Virus record (IMG/VR): IMGVR_UViG_3300031566_000152
Location: 1-39,365 of that record
From: a virus
Strand: one strand, 5' to 3'
DNA: 39,365 nucleotides
Each line of letters opens with the position of its first letter. Position 1 is the first letter of the stretch. Positions 8,485 through 16,826 of this stretch are shown here, piece by piece. A model generated the notes under the pieces. It did not search any database. It saw nothing but the letters and a program-made list of their open reading frames with translations, and was not told the DNA's origin. The position numbers were made by a program, and so were the translations under genes.

Positions 8485-8947
8485 TGATAGGACATTGAAT
8501 ATGCTTGAGCGTTGGATTTCTCCGCTCAGAAAGCGTGTTGCGCTGATGATTATGAAAGCCGTCGTGAAGAGCATCGACACGGCCACAAAGCTGCCCACAG
8601 TGACCGTGGCGTTGCTGTCGGGGGAAGATAAACCAGTCACCCTTCTCCAAGCATACGGCATGGCATCCTGGCCAGTTACGGGGGCGCAGGGCATTGTCCT
8701 GTTTCCCGGAGGAAATCGGGAACAGGGCTTGCTGGTTTCGACGGATAATGCGGATGGGCGGCCCGCTCTGGATAATGAAGGTGATACGGCTCTATATAAC
8801 AAGGGCGGATGCCTGATCAAGTTGAAAGATGACGGAATTGAGATCACAGCGGCCGGAGGAAATATCACCATCATAGCTTCCGGATCTGAAGTGAATATAA
8901 CTACGGATAAATTCACAGTCAACGGCTCTAATCTTGAGGTGACTTAA
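8474..8947 (+). CDS. Baseplate assembly/spike protein (Mu gp45-like)
   Basis: 157 residues, shorter than Mu gp45. It has an OB-fold part (VVKSIDTATKLPTVTVALLS, then LQAYGMASWPVTGAQGIVLF and GGNREQGLLVSTDN) followed by a short repetitive beta tail (GIEITAAGGNITIIASGSEV) typical of trimeric spike helices. It starts within the end of the hub gene, and its stop overlaps the next start (TAATG). No HxH iron-binding tip is visible, so the tip may be the next gene product. Confidence 0.85.
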   Translation: MAGNDRTLNMLERWISPLRKRVALMIMKAVVKSIDTATKLPTVTVALLSGEDKPVTLLQAYGMASWPVTGAQGIVLFPGGNREQGLLVSTDNADGRPALDNEGDTALYNKGGCLIKLKDDGIEITAAGGNITIIASGSEVNITTDKFTVNGSNLEVT

Positions 8948-9345
8948 TGTCAGAATTTATAGCCAATCAAGATTGCACTCTATCCATAATCACTCCGGGG
9001 GTATCGGGGGTGATTACGGTTCTGTCCGTCCCCAGTACGGTGATGAAAGCGGAGGGCAAGGGAGTATACAAAAAGGAAATTGAATTTAGTGTAGCCAATG
9101 TGGTTGCTGTGGCTCCGGCTCCTCCTTGCGGTTCGGTGACTCCGGGGACTGTCACCAGTGCGAAGATATTAGCAACGGCAATAGCGGTGACTACTGAAGG
9201 GGATGCTGTGATGAGATTAGGGGATAAGGTGACAGGGGTGACCACGACAGGGGCAACCAATCCCGGCTCTCCTCCTATTTCTTGCACAATCACTTTTGAT
9301 GTGGAAATCACGGACGCTGGACAGAATAAAGTGAAGGCGGTTTGA
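8947..9345 (+). CDS. Possible spike-tip (PAAR-like) protein
   Basis: 132 residues between gp45-like and gp46-like genes. The protein is almost entirely beta with features resembling phage PAAR-like spike tips: VMKAEGKGVYKKEIEFSV, then GDAVMRLGDKVTG, a proline/cysteine-rich turn (NPGSPPISC) and a final strand ending N-K-V-K-A-V. Two other cysteines (C11 and C61) could be structural. The tip role is inferred from position and the KAEG / GD motifs; no metal site is certain. Confidence 0.5.
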   Translation: MSEFIANQDCTLSIITPGVSGVITVLSVPSTVMKAEGKGVYKKEIEFSVANVVAVAPAPPCGSVTPGTVTSAKILATAIAVTTEGDAVMRLGDKVTGVTTTGATNPGSPPISCTITFDVEITDAGQNKVKAV

Positions 9346-9346
9346 T

Positions 9347-9835
9347 ATGGATTTTGAAAATATAGGCGATATGATGATGACTCTTGATCCGTTGGATGGG
9401 TACGGAGATATCAATATGACTTTACGGGACGCTGCCAGAGATTCAGGGCTGGAGACAGCGGTGCTCATATCTCTGTTCTCCGACAGGAGAGAGAATGATG
9501 AGCGGTTGCTCCCAGATGACTCCGGGGGCAAGGGTGGATGGTGGGCGGGGGCCGTATTGGATAGTGATATAGAATTTGGATCAAGGCTTTGGTTATTACA
9601 GAGGGGAAAAGATGTCAATGAAGTATTGACATTATCTCGTCAATATTGTCTTGAGGCACTTCAATGGATGTTGGACGGGGAAGTGGCGAGCGAGATTGAC
9701 GTGACCGCAACCAAATACAGTTCTCAAATATTGTTCCTGTCCATCCGCATAGTACGGCCAGGAGTCACTCAATCAAATGAATTTACTTATAGATATTTCC
9801 TAAATTGGGAAGCACAGACTATACGAAGGGGATAA
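9347..9835 (+). CDS. Baseplate protein (Mu gp46-like)
   Basis: 162 residues. The gp46 family signature is clear: LETAVLISLFSDRR, then LLPDDSGGKGGWWAGAVLDS, and RLWLLQRGKD. gp46 is the wedge/sheath-initiator component related to T4 gp25. It lies directly before baseplate J, as in Mu. Confidence 0.92.
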   Translation: MDFENIGDMMMTLDPLDGYGDINMTLRDAARDSGLETAVLISLFSDRRENDERLLPDDSGGKGGWWAGAVLDSDIEFGSRLWLLQRGKDVNEVLTLSRQYCLEALQWMLDGEVASEIDVTATKYSSQILFLSIRIVRPGVTQSNEFTYRYFLNWEAQTIRRG

Positions 9836-9839
9836 TATT

Positions 9840-10907
9840 ATGCCGTTCACCAGACCAACACTGATTACGATTATTCAACGTATTGAAGCGGATATGGAGC
9901 AGCGGCTCACTGGGACTGTCCCGTTGCTTGCTGTGGGGCTCCTCCGGATATTGGCCAGAGTATTTGCGGGAGCAATCCACCTTCTGTATGGACTCCTCCA
10001 GTGGCTTGCCAAACAGCTATTCTATGATACAGCGGAGGAAAGCGAATTGGACAACCATGCCCGGCGATGGGGCTTGACCCGGAAGGCGGCTGAGTTTGCA
10101 ACAGGCACAATCACATTCACTGGAGTTGATGGGGCGAGTATTGCGACTGGGACATTGGTGGTGGATGAAGATGGAGTTGAATTAGAAACTACAGCCAGCG
10201 GAATAATAGCGGCCGGGACTCTCACGTTGGCCGTCGAAGCTGTGGAGCCGGGGGATGCGGGAAATTTAACGGCAGCCACTGTATTGATTATGATAGAGCC
10301 GATGAGTGAAATAACTGAAGTTGAAGTTGTATCAATGGCCGGGGGGTTGGATCAGGAGAGCGACAGCGATTTGGCCGGAAGGATATTTGAGCGCATATCT
10401 ACTCCTCCTATGGGCGGGACTGCTGATGATTTTGAACGATGGGCAAGGGAGGTGTCTGGAGTGGCGGATGCTTGGGCCTTCCCGAATAATCCGTCATTGG
10501 GGACGGTGTCAATAGTAGCGAAGGCGCTGGGGGTTGACCCTGTTCCGGCTCCCGCTCTCCTGTCTGCCGTAGAAACAAACGTGAATGCAAAAAAGCCAGT
10601 CACGGCCGGGACAGCAATTGAGCCTATTGTCAGTAAGTTGATAGATATTACAATTGAGATTGATACTGATTATACCCCGTATGAAAACGCTATTGAATCT
10701 AATCTGTCGGATTTCTTCGGAAGCGAAGCGGCCCCCGGCGGGACAATTCTTTGGAGTCAATTGAATAACGCTATATCAACATCAGGCATTCCGGATTATG
10801 AGATCACGCAGATCACTGTCGCCGGCACTCCTGTCTCCTTGGCTGATATCGTTTTCACAGGTTTTGAATATCCTGTTTTGGATGATGTATTCTGGACTTT
10901 GATTTAA
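9840..10907 (+). CDS. Baseplate J-like protein (Mu gp47)
   Basis: 355 residues, standard length. Baseplate J features: an N-terminal helix (LITIIQRIEADMEQRL), LYGLLQWLAKQLFYDTAEE, ELDNHARRWGLTRK, a beta domain with GTLVVDEDGVE, the EVVSMAGGLDQESDSDLAGR block, and IFERISTPPMGGTADDFERW. These proteins form baseplate wedges (T4 gp6 relative). GGGGATAATATT precedes the ATG. Confidence 0.94.
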   Translation: MPFTRPTLITIIQRIEADMEQRLTGTVPLLAVGLLRILARVFAGAIHLLYGLLQWLAKQLFYDTAEESELDNHARRWGLTRKAAEFATGTITFTGVDGASIATGTLVVDEDGVELETTASGIIAAGTLTLAVEAVEPGDAGNLTAATVLIMIEPMSEITEVEVVSMAGGLDQESDSDLAGRIFERISTPPMGGTADDFERWAREVSGVADAWAFPNNPSLGTVSIVAKALGVDPVPAPALLSAVETNVNAKKPVTAGTAIEPIVSKLIDITIEIDTDYTPYENAIESNLSDFFGSEAAPGGTILWSQLNNAISTSGIPDYEITQITVAGTPVSLADIVFTGFEYPVLDDVFWTLI

Positions 10908-10922
10908 TAGGCGGAGAAAAAT

Positions 10923-12542
10923 ATGGCATATGAAGAATTTGAGCCGTCTCAAAAATACTCCTGTTTAGAGTATTTGAAAATGCTCCGACGGCTATTGCCC
11001 AGCGGGCCGCTATGGGATCGGCTCCGGATCGCTCCGTGCTTGGCGGTGACTCCCCGGTATTGGGTGAAGGTTGCTGAATCTCCCTCCAGCGCTCCGGCCG
11101 GGTTGGAAGTCATGGTCACGCAGACTTATGGCGGCCGTATTTGGATGGGGACACGTCACACAGACGGAACAGGGAGACTATGGCAATGGTTCGGATCGGA
11201 GTTGGAGATATCCCTTGCGGCAGATACTTATTTGGGGCAGGAATTGATCTATGCGCTGGAGCCTTATGGCGGGTATTTAATGGTGGGAACGGGGAGAACA
11301 GGAGCACTATTGAAGCATACTCCCGGCTCAGGTTTTTGGTCAGTTGAGGCTCCTATGACCAGTGGTCAAACTGATCTTTTTTCCCTTCGCACATCTTTCT
11401 ATCCCGGCCCTCAACCAATTCTTTATATCGGAACATATCCCAACGGACTCCTTCTGAAGAATGATATTTGGGCACCAGGTTCAATGACTCCTGTTCTCCC
11501 CCAAGCGGCAGGGAAATGGACCATACACTACATGGATATACTCAACAATAAGTTATACGGAGTGACGGAGAGTATGGCGCTATTTGAGTGGGATTTCGCG
11601 GCTGGCACGTGGACTGTGCTTCAGGACGGGTGGATGGATACTATAGGTGGATGGGCGCTCAGGGCCTTCAACGGTTCTGTTTTTGTCGGTACACGGGATC
11701 ATGCAAGGATCGGATATTGGGATGGGGCTTCAATTGTAGAATTGCCCCGCTCTCCCTATTTGGATTATGATAGTTCTCTTCATTTTCTCCGGGAACATAA
11801 TGGAAAATTATATGGTGTGACGATGGCGGCTATCTCCGGCGCTCCTCCAACTATCGAAGGCGGATCATATCTAATTGAAGTTGATTCCAATTTCAATTAT
11901 CAGATATCGGCTTTGACCCCGACAGCCAATGGGATTGGTATGGCTGGATTGGAAAGCCTTAATGGAAAGTTATACGGTATCCAAACTGATGGGACAATAT
12001 GGGAAGCGGTGGAGAGCCCGGAAACGTCATGGTTGGGGCGGTTATTGTCTTGCTTTGCTTCGGAGCTATCCCGTTTTGAAGCTGATGTGGTTAGGTTGCA
12101 GCGGGAAAGCGTCCCCGGACTGTCCGTTGAATTGCTATCGGACTGGGAGCGGATAGCAGGGTTGCCTGATATATGTACTCCTCCCTCATTGACGACAGCC
12201 CAGAGGCAAGCCAATGTTCACACAAAAATATATTTGACTTATTCAGGGCTCAGCAGTCAATTCTTTATTGATTACGCGGCAGGGCTGGGCATCACTATCA
12301 CGATATCAGATGTATCGGGCGGGGATTTATTCCGCACAGGACATAAGACTGATGGAAGGATTCAGCGAGTCACTCAAATGCCCCCTCCGGACGGTATTGA
12401 TGATTCAAGACTAAATTCATCAAGCGTTCAATATCAGTGGGTAGTTGATGTGGTATCGGATCCGGGAGGAAATAGGAGCCTGATGGAATGCGTATTCAAT
12501 AAGATAAAACCAGCGTGGACTCAAGTGATATTCACGCCATAA
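10923..12542 (+). CDS. Tail protein gp48-like (DUF2313) with inserted beta-propeller
   Basis: 539 residues, against roughly 200 for ordinary gp48/YmfQ-type proteins. The N-terminal 35 residues (YLKMLRRLLPSGPLWDRLR) and the C-terminal 170 (SELSRFEADVVRLQRES, LLSDWERIAGLPD, TTAQRQANVHTKI, FIDYAAGLGITITISDVSGG) are the two halves of the gp48 family. Between them, residues about 60-365 hold seven copies of a blade motif ending in a conserved strand: GGRIWMGTRH, GGYLMVGTGR, QPILYIGTYP, NNKLYGVTES, NGSVFVGTRD, NGKLYGVTMA and NGKLYGIQTD. This predicts a seven-bladed beta-propeller on the tail tip, perhaps for receptor or polysaccharide binding. The fibre gene follows. Confidence 0.82.
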   Translation: MAYEEFEPSQKYSCLEYLKMLRRLLPSGPLWDRLRIAPCLAVTPRYWVKVAESPSSAPAGLEVMVTQTYGGRIWMGTRHTDGTGRLWQWFGSELEISLAADTYLGQELIYALEPYGGYLMVGTGRTGALLKHTPGSGFWSVEAPMTSGQTDLFSLRTSFYPGPQPILYIGTYPNGLLLKNDIWAPGSMTPVLPQAAGKWTIHYMDILNNKLYGVTESMALFEWDFAAGTWTVLQDGWMDTIGGWALRAFNGSVFVGTRDHARIGYWDGASIVELPRSPYLDYDSSLHFLREHNGKLYGVTMAAISGAPPTIEGGSYLIEVDSNFNYQISALTPTANGIGMAGLESLNGKLYGIQTDGTIWEAVESPETSWLGRLLSCFASELSRFEADVVRLQRESVPGLSVELLSDWERIAGLPDICTPPSLTTAQRQANVHTKIYLTYSGLSSQFFIDYAAGLGITITISDVSGGDLFRTGHKTDGRIQRVTQMPPPDGIDDSRLNSSSVQYQWVVDVVSDPGGNRSLMECVFNKIKPAWTQVIFTP

Positions 12543-12558
12543 ACAGGAGGAAACAATC

Positions 12559-14148
12559 ATGCACAGGTGTACCAACGCGGACAGCAAAACCACGGCCACG
12601 GGAAAATACGACGGAACGGTTGATATATACCGCGATCAATTGGGAGGGAGCTATGACGCAACGCAATTGAGGCACGCGGAAATGAACGCAATACAGGAGG
12701 AAATAGCCAACGTCATTCGCGGTGAGGGTATATCCCTCCAAACGGATACTGAGACTCCTGCTCAGATGTTTCAATTGGAAACGGCTATCAATGCTAAGCT
12801 GGTTGCGTCCCGGATAGACAATGATTCAGGGGTATCCGGAACGGATGTGGATGATGCGTTGGATCAGTTGGATTCTGATATCGGAGGGTTGGATAGTACA
12901 GATATCGGGAATGTTTCTACTGTCACCGGAGCTACAGTAACAGCTGCGCTGAATGCTCTGGATACTTTACTTGGATCGCTAAGCAGTGATGATGTGGATA
13001 GTGATTGTGGATATCTATTGGGAACAACAGTGACTGATGATCTTGACAATCTGGCGGAGCGATTGTATTATGATGAACTGTTCGGAACAATAACTGGATT
13101 CAATTATGAAGTAATTACGGGGGGCAGTGATTATTTTAGAGTGAATTTCAGAACGGAAGGCAAGACTATTGGGCGGCCCTTTGGCCCCTATGCGCAACCG
13201 ATATATCGAATCAATGCTGGCGATCATTATAAAAATGTAGTTGCCGGAAGTGCTCTGGTGAGCTGGGTTGCGGGTTCGGGTGTCGGGGGGTGCGCTTCTG
13301 CGCTTGAGGACTTGCCCGCCACTCCCTCCACTACGTTTTCCGGTATACAGACTTCGGGGAGCGCTGTCATTACATCAATGACCGATACCACGAAGATCAG
13401 CGTGGGTGATCTTGTGGCTATCAGCAGTACGGGCTTTGCTCCAAATAAATACGTCAGGGTGGTCGGGAAATCTGGTACTTCAATTACGGTTCACCGCACA
13501 TCCAGCAATACTTCTGGATGTACAGTTGAAGTGGCTTTCCGGCCCCTATTTGTATTTGCTCTGGGGAAAACTACATTGATGACGGCTGCTGAATACGGAT
13601 TTGATACTTCTTATAGTGCATCAAATTTGATGTCAGATGTGGCTGGGGATGGGTATGATTTGTATAGACGGATCGGACATATTATCATATCCGGATCTAT
13701 CCCCGGAGCGGCGGGAGGATGGGCCGTAATTCCTATGGTGAAACAGGGGCAGAGATTTATTTTGAATGAGTCCGTGAAGTTGGAAGATACTGCGATCATA
13801 GGATCAACCGCAAGATCATTTACAGTCCCACTGCGCACCGACGTAAATGATTATTGGTATAAGATCGCTGATATGCAATTTACTTATAGATCAGGAGGGG
13901 ATACTGGAGCAGCTACTCAACTGGATATCAGGGGCGATGACGGAGGAGGAAGTGCGGACAGTATTCTGGAGTCATTGAATCTGGATACGGCGAGCAGTGA
14001 AACGTATGACACTATTCAGGCGATGGTGCCGTTGCGTAAAATATCATCTGAATATTATGTGAGACGTTCGACAGGGGATTTGGATGGGGAATTTGAGGCA
14101 CGTTTCCGGGGATGGATTGAGGATTTGAGCAGTGAATGGGGTACTTAA
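12559..14148 (+). CDS. Putative tail fibre protein
   Basis: 529 residues with AGGAGGAAACAATC before the ATG. Residues 20-75 resemble the N-terminal attachment part of fibres (QLRHAEMNAIQEEIANVIR). Residues about 88-175 contain three related repeats of the type G-T-x-V-x-D-A-L-x-x-L-D (GTDVDDALDQLDSDIG, GATVTAALNALDTLLG, GTTVTDDLDNLAERL), typical of trimeric fibre shafts. The rest is glycine/serine-rich and beta. It is the last tail gene before the lysis genes, so it is probably the receptor-binding fibre. No chaperone gene follows. Confidence 0.75.
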   Translation: MHRCTNADSKTTATGKYDGTVDIYRDQLGGSYDATQLRHAEMNAIQEEIANVIRGEGISLQTDTETPAQMFQLETAINAKLVASRIDNDSGVSGTDVDDALDQLDSDIGGLDSTDIGNVSTVTGATVTAALNALDTLLGSLSSDDVDSDCGYLLGTTVTDDLDNLAERLYYDELFGTITGFNYEVITGGSDYFRVNFRTEGKTIGRPFGPYAQPIYRINAGDHYKNVVAGSALVSWVAGSGVGGCASALEDLPATPSTTFSGIQTSGSAVITSMTDTTKISVGDLVAISSTGFAPNKYVRVVGKSGTSITVHRTSSNTSGCTVEVAFRPLFVFALGKTTLMTAAEYGFDTSYSASNLMSDVAGDGYDLYRRIGHIIISGSIPGAAGGWAVIPMVKQGQRFILNESVKLEDTAIIGSTARSFTVPLRTDVNDYWYKIADMQFTYRSGGDTGAATQLDIRGDDGGGSADSILESLNLDTASSETYDTIQAMVPLRKISSEYYVRRSTGDLDGEFEARFRGWIEDLSSEWGT

Positions 14149-14366
14149 TGGCTAATGATTGTAATGAACATTCAGAGCATGCCTGGCGCTTGGAACGTAA
14201 TGAAAAAGATATCCGGGATAAGACGCGGGAAATATGGCAGCAAGGAGTTATTCCGTTGAGAAAGCAGATTAGTGTCATGATACGTTGGGTGATTGCCGGG
14301 ATGGGTGCGGTGATTCTACATCTGGGCTTGACCCTTCTCCAGTGGTATACAAACAGGGGGATTTGA
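14148..14366 (+). CDS. XhlA-like holin-associated membrane protein
   Basis: 72 residues. ATG 14148 overlaps the fibre stop (TAATG); an in-frame ATG at 14136 has no reason to be used. The N-terminal two thirds is a charged amphipathic helix (EHAWRLERNEKDIRDKTREI), followed by one hydrophobic segment (VIAGMGAVILHLGLTLLQW). This is the shape of the haemolysin XhlA family, which works with phage holins. It overlaps the endolysin start (TGATG), making a lysis cassette. Confidence 0.65.
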   Translation: MANDCNEHSEHAWRLERNEKDIRDKTREIWQQGVIPLRKQISVMIRWVIAGMGAVILHLGLTLLQWYTNRGI

Positions 14367-14953
14367 TGTTGACTCCGACAGCGGCGGCTCACGCAGCGGA
14401 TATGATTCAGGAACACGATTTGCTCACGGCCAGGTTCCATAATCTTGATACCACTTTGGTGTCGGGAGCGCTCCGACAGATGACTCAGATGGTCTATAAG
14501 CCCAACCACTACGGGATATATGAATTGGTGCCACCGGAGATATATTCAGTATACGGTGAGAGTTCTCTTTGGTGGGTGGACGCGAGACAGGCGTGGACGG
14601 CGGACGCGATCTGGGAGCGATTCAATAGTGCCTCTAAACTGGAGCGCTGGCCCGTATCTGGGGAGAAACGGCGCATCTGGATAAACAATTGGCGGTGGGG
14701 AGGGCCACGCAAATATAGTGGTTTCCGGCCGCCAGACTGTTCGGAGGGCTCCCCCCTATCGCAGCACAGGTGCTCCAGGGCCACTGATATGATTATAGAG
14801 GGAATTACAGCGGAGGAAGTCCGGGAAGATATCCGCACGCATCTCAGCGTTTCAGCGTATCAATTTATCACTGCTGTCGAATTGGATGTGGATTGGCTTC
14901 ATACAGATTGTAGAAATACTGGGAGCGATCAGATTATGTGGATAAAACCATGA
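14366..14953 (+). CDS. Putative endolysin, M15-type zinc peptidase
   Basis: 195 residues from ATG 14366, which overlaps the previous stop. Residues 105-185 match the peptidase M15A/M15_3 type: INNWRWGGPRKYSGFRPP, then SQHRCSRATD (H134 and D141 as zinc ligands) and DVDWLHTD (H179 as third ligand, D176 as likely base). Such enzymes cut peptidoglycan peptides. The N-terminal 100 residues may be a cell wall-binding or accessory part. There is no signal peptide, fitting release by a holin. The usual glycine of SxHxxG is replaced by Cys/Ser. Confidence 0.72.
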   Translation: MLTPTAAAHAADMIQEHDLLTARFHNLDTTLVSGALRQMTQMVYKPNHYGIYELVPPEIYSVYGESSLWWVDARQAWTADAIWERFNSASKLERWPVSGEKRRIWINNWRWGGPRKYSGFRPPDCSEGSPLSQHRCSRATDMIIEGITAEEVREDIRTHLSVSAYQFITAVELDVDWLHTDCRNTGSDQIMWIKP

Positions 14954-14964
14954 TAGGAGGAAAT

Positions 14965-15276
14965 ATGGATTGGAGCAATGTACTCCAAATCGGAGGAGGA
15001 GCGGCCGCTGGTGTGATAGCATCGATACTTGCTGCGCTTCCTATATTTTTGGGCCTTCGGAGAGCTGCGGAGGAAGCGAGAGAACAGACTATTTTATTCA
15101 CAGACAAATGGGGCGAGAAGGGATTGGACAAAGAATTGAGGATTGATGTGAGAAGATTGTTGATCAGCTATGATGCGGTGACGGAGCGAGTTGCGGATAT
15201 ACTATCAATATTCGGTGCCCGGAGAGCGGCAGCGCGGCTCCGGGATCTTATTGATGATTCACGGCTGAAATTATAG
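14965..15276 (+). CDS. One-helix membrane protein, possible holin
   Basis: 103 residues. ATG 14965 has AGGAGG at 14955-14960; the earlier ATG 14950 would put that site inside the gene. One hydrophobic segment near the N-terminus (GGGAAAGVIASILAALPIFLGL) is followed by a charged helical domain (RRAAEEAREQ to the end). Position after the endolysin and before a terminator suggests a lysis role, but a single helix plus cytoplasmic domain is not diagnostic. Confidence 0.6.
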   Translation: MDWSNVLQIGGGAAAGVIASILAALPIFLGLRRAAEEAREQTILFTDKWGEKGLDKELRIDVRRLLISYDAVTERVADILSIFGARRAAARLRDLIDDSRLKL

Positions 15277-15285
15277 TTTCCCGGT

Positions 15286-15302
15286 CAGACCACATTGGTC
15301 TG
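15286..15302 (+). other. Small perfect hairpin after the lysis cassette
   Basis: CAGACC (15286-15291), loop ACATT, GGTCTG (15297-15302), nine bases after the stop of the last lysis gene. No T-run follows, so it is more likely an RNA-stabilising 3' hairpin than a terminator. Confidence 0.5.
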
Positions 15303-15309
15303 CCTCCTG

Positions 15310-15345
15310 CCCCTGGTTTCGCTTCCGAGCGGGCCGGGGGTTTTT
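15310..15345 (+). terminator. Rho-independent terminator of the late/lysis operon
   Basis: The arms CCCC-T-GG-TTT-CGCT (15310-15323) and AGCG-GG-CC-GGGG pair with two small bulges around loop TCCG, followed directly by GTTTTTC. It closes the tail-lysis transcript before the control region. Confidence 0.8.
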
Positions 15346-15360
15346 CTATGGTTCAAATAT

Positions 15361-15478
15361 AAAACGCTATAAAAACGCTATACAGCTAAATGGTATCTTT
15401 TATGTTATCTATTCTCTTTTGTAAATTTTTAGACAGTTAAGGGGACTATGTAGTGCTATAGCGTTTTTATAGCGTTTT
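15361..15478. repeat. Paired inverted-repeat control element, copy 1
   Basis: Left arm 15361-15382 is the 11-bp unit AAAACGCTATA written twice. Right arm 15457-15478 is its exact reverse complement, so the arms form a perfect 22-bp inverted repeat 74 bp apart. Within each arm the CGCTATA cores are 11 bp apart, about one helical turn. A 33-bp stretch (15445-15477) recurs unchanged in copy 2. The centre contains ATTCTCTTTTGTAAA (15411-15425), which copy 2 carries in reverse complement. It looks like an operator or origin-type binding array; the protein is unknown. Confidence 0.85.
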
Positions 15479-15523
15479 CATTTCGGAGCCAAAAAAATAT
15501 ACAATGAAATAAAATTTTACAAT

Positions 15524-15556
15524 TGCCTAAATGATTATTGTATATTTGGTTAGGCA
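15524..15556. promoter_or_regulatory. Possible operator: 7-bp inverted repeat
   Basis: TGCCTAA (15524-15530) and TTAGGCA (15550-15556) are perfect inverted halves 19 bp apart, just upstream of the candidate early promoter. Could be chance in AT-rich DNA. Confidence 0.35.
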
Positions 15557-15584
15557 CGATGGTGAAAATAAATAAAAAAAATAC

Positions 15585-15614
15585 TTGTATTTCTGAAATG
15601 TATTGGTGTATATT
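15585..15614 (+). promoter_or_regulatory. Candidate sigma-70 early promoter
   Basis: TTGTAT (15585-15590), an 18-bp spacer and TATATT (15609-15614). It lies 43 bp before the first early gene in an AT-rich setting and is the best match to a housekeeping promoter in this gap. Confidence 0.55.
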
Positions 15615-15657
15615 AGATAAGACGGAAGTTCAACCACATTCAAAGGGAGGCACCCCA

Positions 15658-15951
15658 ATGAGCAAACAAGCAACTGATCTTCGGGAAAAAGCGGCAAGGC
15701 TGTCCCGGCTCCCCCAGAGCCCGGAGAGAGCCCGTCAGATCGCAGCAGCGCTTCGGAGCGCGGAAGCGATAGAAGCAGCGGAGCTACAGGCACAGACAGC
15801 CCGCCAGCAGCAAGCAGAGTTCAACACGGTTCGCAAACTTGTCAGACGGCGCATGGGTATCCCTTCCCGGCTGTCCGGGATAGCGGGTTCACTGGCCAAT
15901 CTTATTGTCGATCTGGGCGCTATGAGGGTGACTCAGGAAATCCGGACATGA
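15658..15951 (+). CDS. Small helical early protein, unknown function
   Basis: 97 residues. ATG 15658 has GGGAGG nearby; the upstream extension of the frame runs through the promoter and is not coding. The protein is mostly helical and charged (DLREKAARLSRLPQSPERA, then a Gln/Ala-rich helix) with a basic VRKLVRRR stretch. It is the first gene of the early block. No family recognised; first-position early genes of phages often act on host functions (inference only). Confidence 0.65.
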   Translation: MSKQATDLREKAARLSRLPQSPERARQIAAALRSAEAIEAAELQAQTARQQQAEFNTVRKLVRRRMGIPSRLSGIAGSLANLIVDLGAMRVTQEIRT

Positions 15952-16304
15952 GCCCGCTCATGAAGTATACCATTAATGTATCCCGGAGCGGAAAGCACCT
16001 TTTTGTCACTGATCCAAATTCACTCTCAGATCGGGAAAAGGCATATAAGTTGTATCAGGAGTTCAAAGAGAAATTTTCAGATTGCGCTGTACAGGTGACA
16101 CGGTATGAGGACGTTTCCGGATACATTGAAGATTGGGATGAACCGGAAGCGGAGCCGGAGCGCTGTTTTTATTGTGGTGAGCATGCGAAGCCGGGCGAGC
16201 AGGGCAAAACAATTCGTGCTGATATGGATCCCGGTGACCCGGAGAACGGCCCGGCCCCGGATATACAGGATGCGTGGATTTGCAATCACTGTACTAAAAT
16301 TTAA
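15948..16304 (+). CDS. Small protein with C-terminal zinc ribbon, unknown function
   Basis: 118 residues, ATGA overlap with the previous gene. The N-terminal half (YTINVSRSGKHLFVTD, then a helix with DREKAYKLYQEFKEKF) looks like a small alpha/beta domain. An acidic linker (DWDEPEAEPE) leads to CFYC and, after a Gly/Pro-rich loop, CNHC, giving four cysteines for one zinc ion. Function not recognised. Confidence 0.65.
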   Translation: MSPLMKYTINVSRSGKHLFVTDPNSLSDREKAYKLYQEFKEKFSDCAVQVTRYEDVSGYIEDWDEPEAEPERCFYCGEHAKPGEQGKTIRADMDPGDPENGPAPDIQDAWICNHCTKI

Positions 16305-16332
16305 CAATACAAAAAACGAAGGGAGGCACCCC

Positions 16333-16593
16333 ATGAATAATTCTTCACTAACAATAGACCAGCGTTTCATCAGTGCAATCAATCGGACGTTCACGGTGAT
16401 CGCTTCGGATCTAATGGCGGCAGGAGACGCGGACAGTATCAGCGGAGCAGAAGCGCGGGAAGTCACGATGGATAGCGGATATATGGAGATGTATGGCGAT
16501 GATAAGGAAGCCGTGGCGGAGTTCCGCAAGCTGTCCTATACAGCACAGGAAAAAATAGCGAAACGCGCACTGCCGTGCCGGAGGTACTCATGA
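16333..16593 (+). CDS. Small early protein, unknown function
   Basis: 86 residues from ATG 16333, directly after GGGAGGCACCCC, the same start context as the gene at 15658. The long in-frame extension back to 16105 is a shadow of the preceding gene. Predicted helical with an acidic middle (GADAxS-type, then MYGDDKEAVAEFRKLSY). No family recognised. Confidence 0.6.
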   Translation: MNNSSLTIDQRFISAINRTFTVIASDLMAAGDADSISGAEAREVTMDSGYMEMYGDDKEAVAEFRKLSYTAQEKIAKRALPCRRYS

Positions 16594-16826
16594 CTGACGC
16601 GGCCCTGATTGCCTTTATAGGCGCGGATATGATAGAGGAAGTTTGCCCTGAATGTATGGGAGACGGTTGTGAAAGCTGTTCGGGCTCCGGACTTGTTTCC
16701 AGTGAAGATGCGAAACGGATCCAGAACAGGATTGACTGGGATATGGATTTATTTTTAATAGAGGAGGAGCGGAAGGAACGAAGGGATGAAGTATATTTGA
16801 GCCAGCTGGCTATACAGTATTGCTGA
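16590..16826 (+). CDS. Small zinc-finger protein with DnaJ-type Cys repeat
   Basis: 78 residues. ATG 16590 overlaps the previous stop and has GGAGGT seven bases before it. Residues 19-34 read CPECMGDGCESCSGSG, the CxxCxGxG pattern of the DnaJ zinc domain, one ion. The rest is a strongly acidic/basic helix (EEERKERRDE). There is no J-domain, so it is not a DnaJ. Role unknown. Confidence 0.65.
   Translation: MTDAALIAFIGADMIEEVCPECMGDGCESCSGSGLVSSEDAKRIQNRIDWDMDLFLIEEERKERRDEVYLSQLAIQYC

Larger units (their letters stand above)
15277..15657. other. Intergenic control region (381 bp) between late and early genes
   Basis: The longest gene-free stretch in the window. In order it holds: a terminator (15310-15345), the first inverted-repeat control element (15361-15478), a 7-bp inverted repeat (15524-15530 with 15550-15556), a candidate sigma-70 promoter (15585-15614), and the ribosome binding site of the first early gene. 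It is markedly AT-rich compared with the genes on both sides. Confidence 0.8.

Noticed and set aside
8323-8922. 199-codon reverse-strand open frame
   Set aside because: Shadow of the gp44/gp45-like genes, both supported by family motifs.
16105-16332. N-terminal extension of the gene at 16333
   Set aside because: It overlaps a zinc-ribbon gene in another frame, and the ribosome binding site supports the ATG at 16333.
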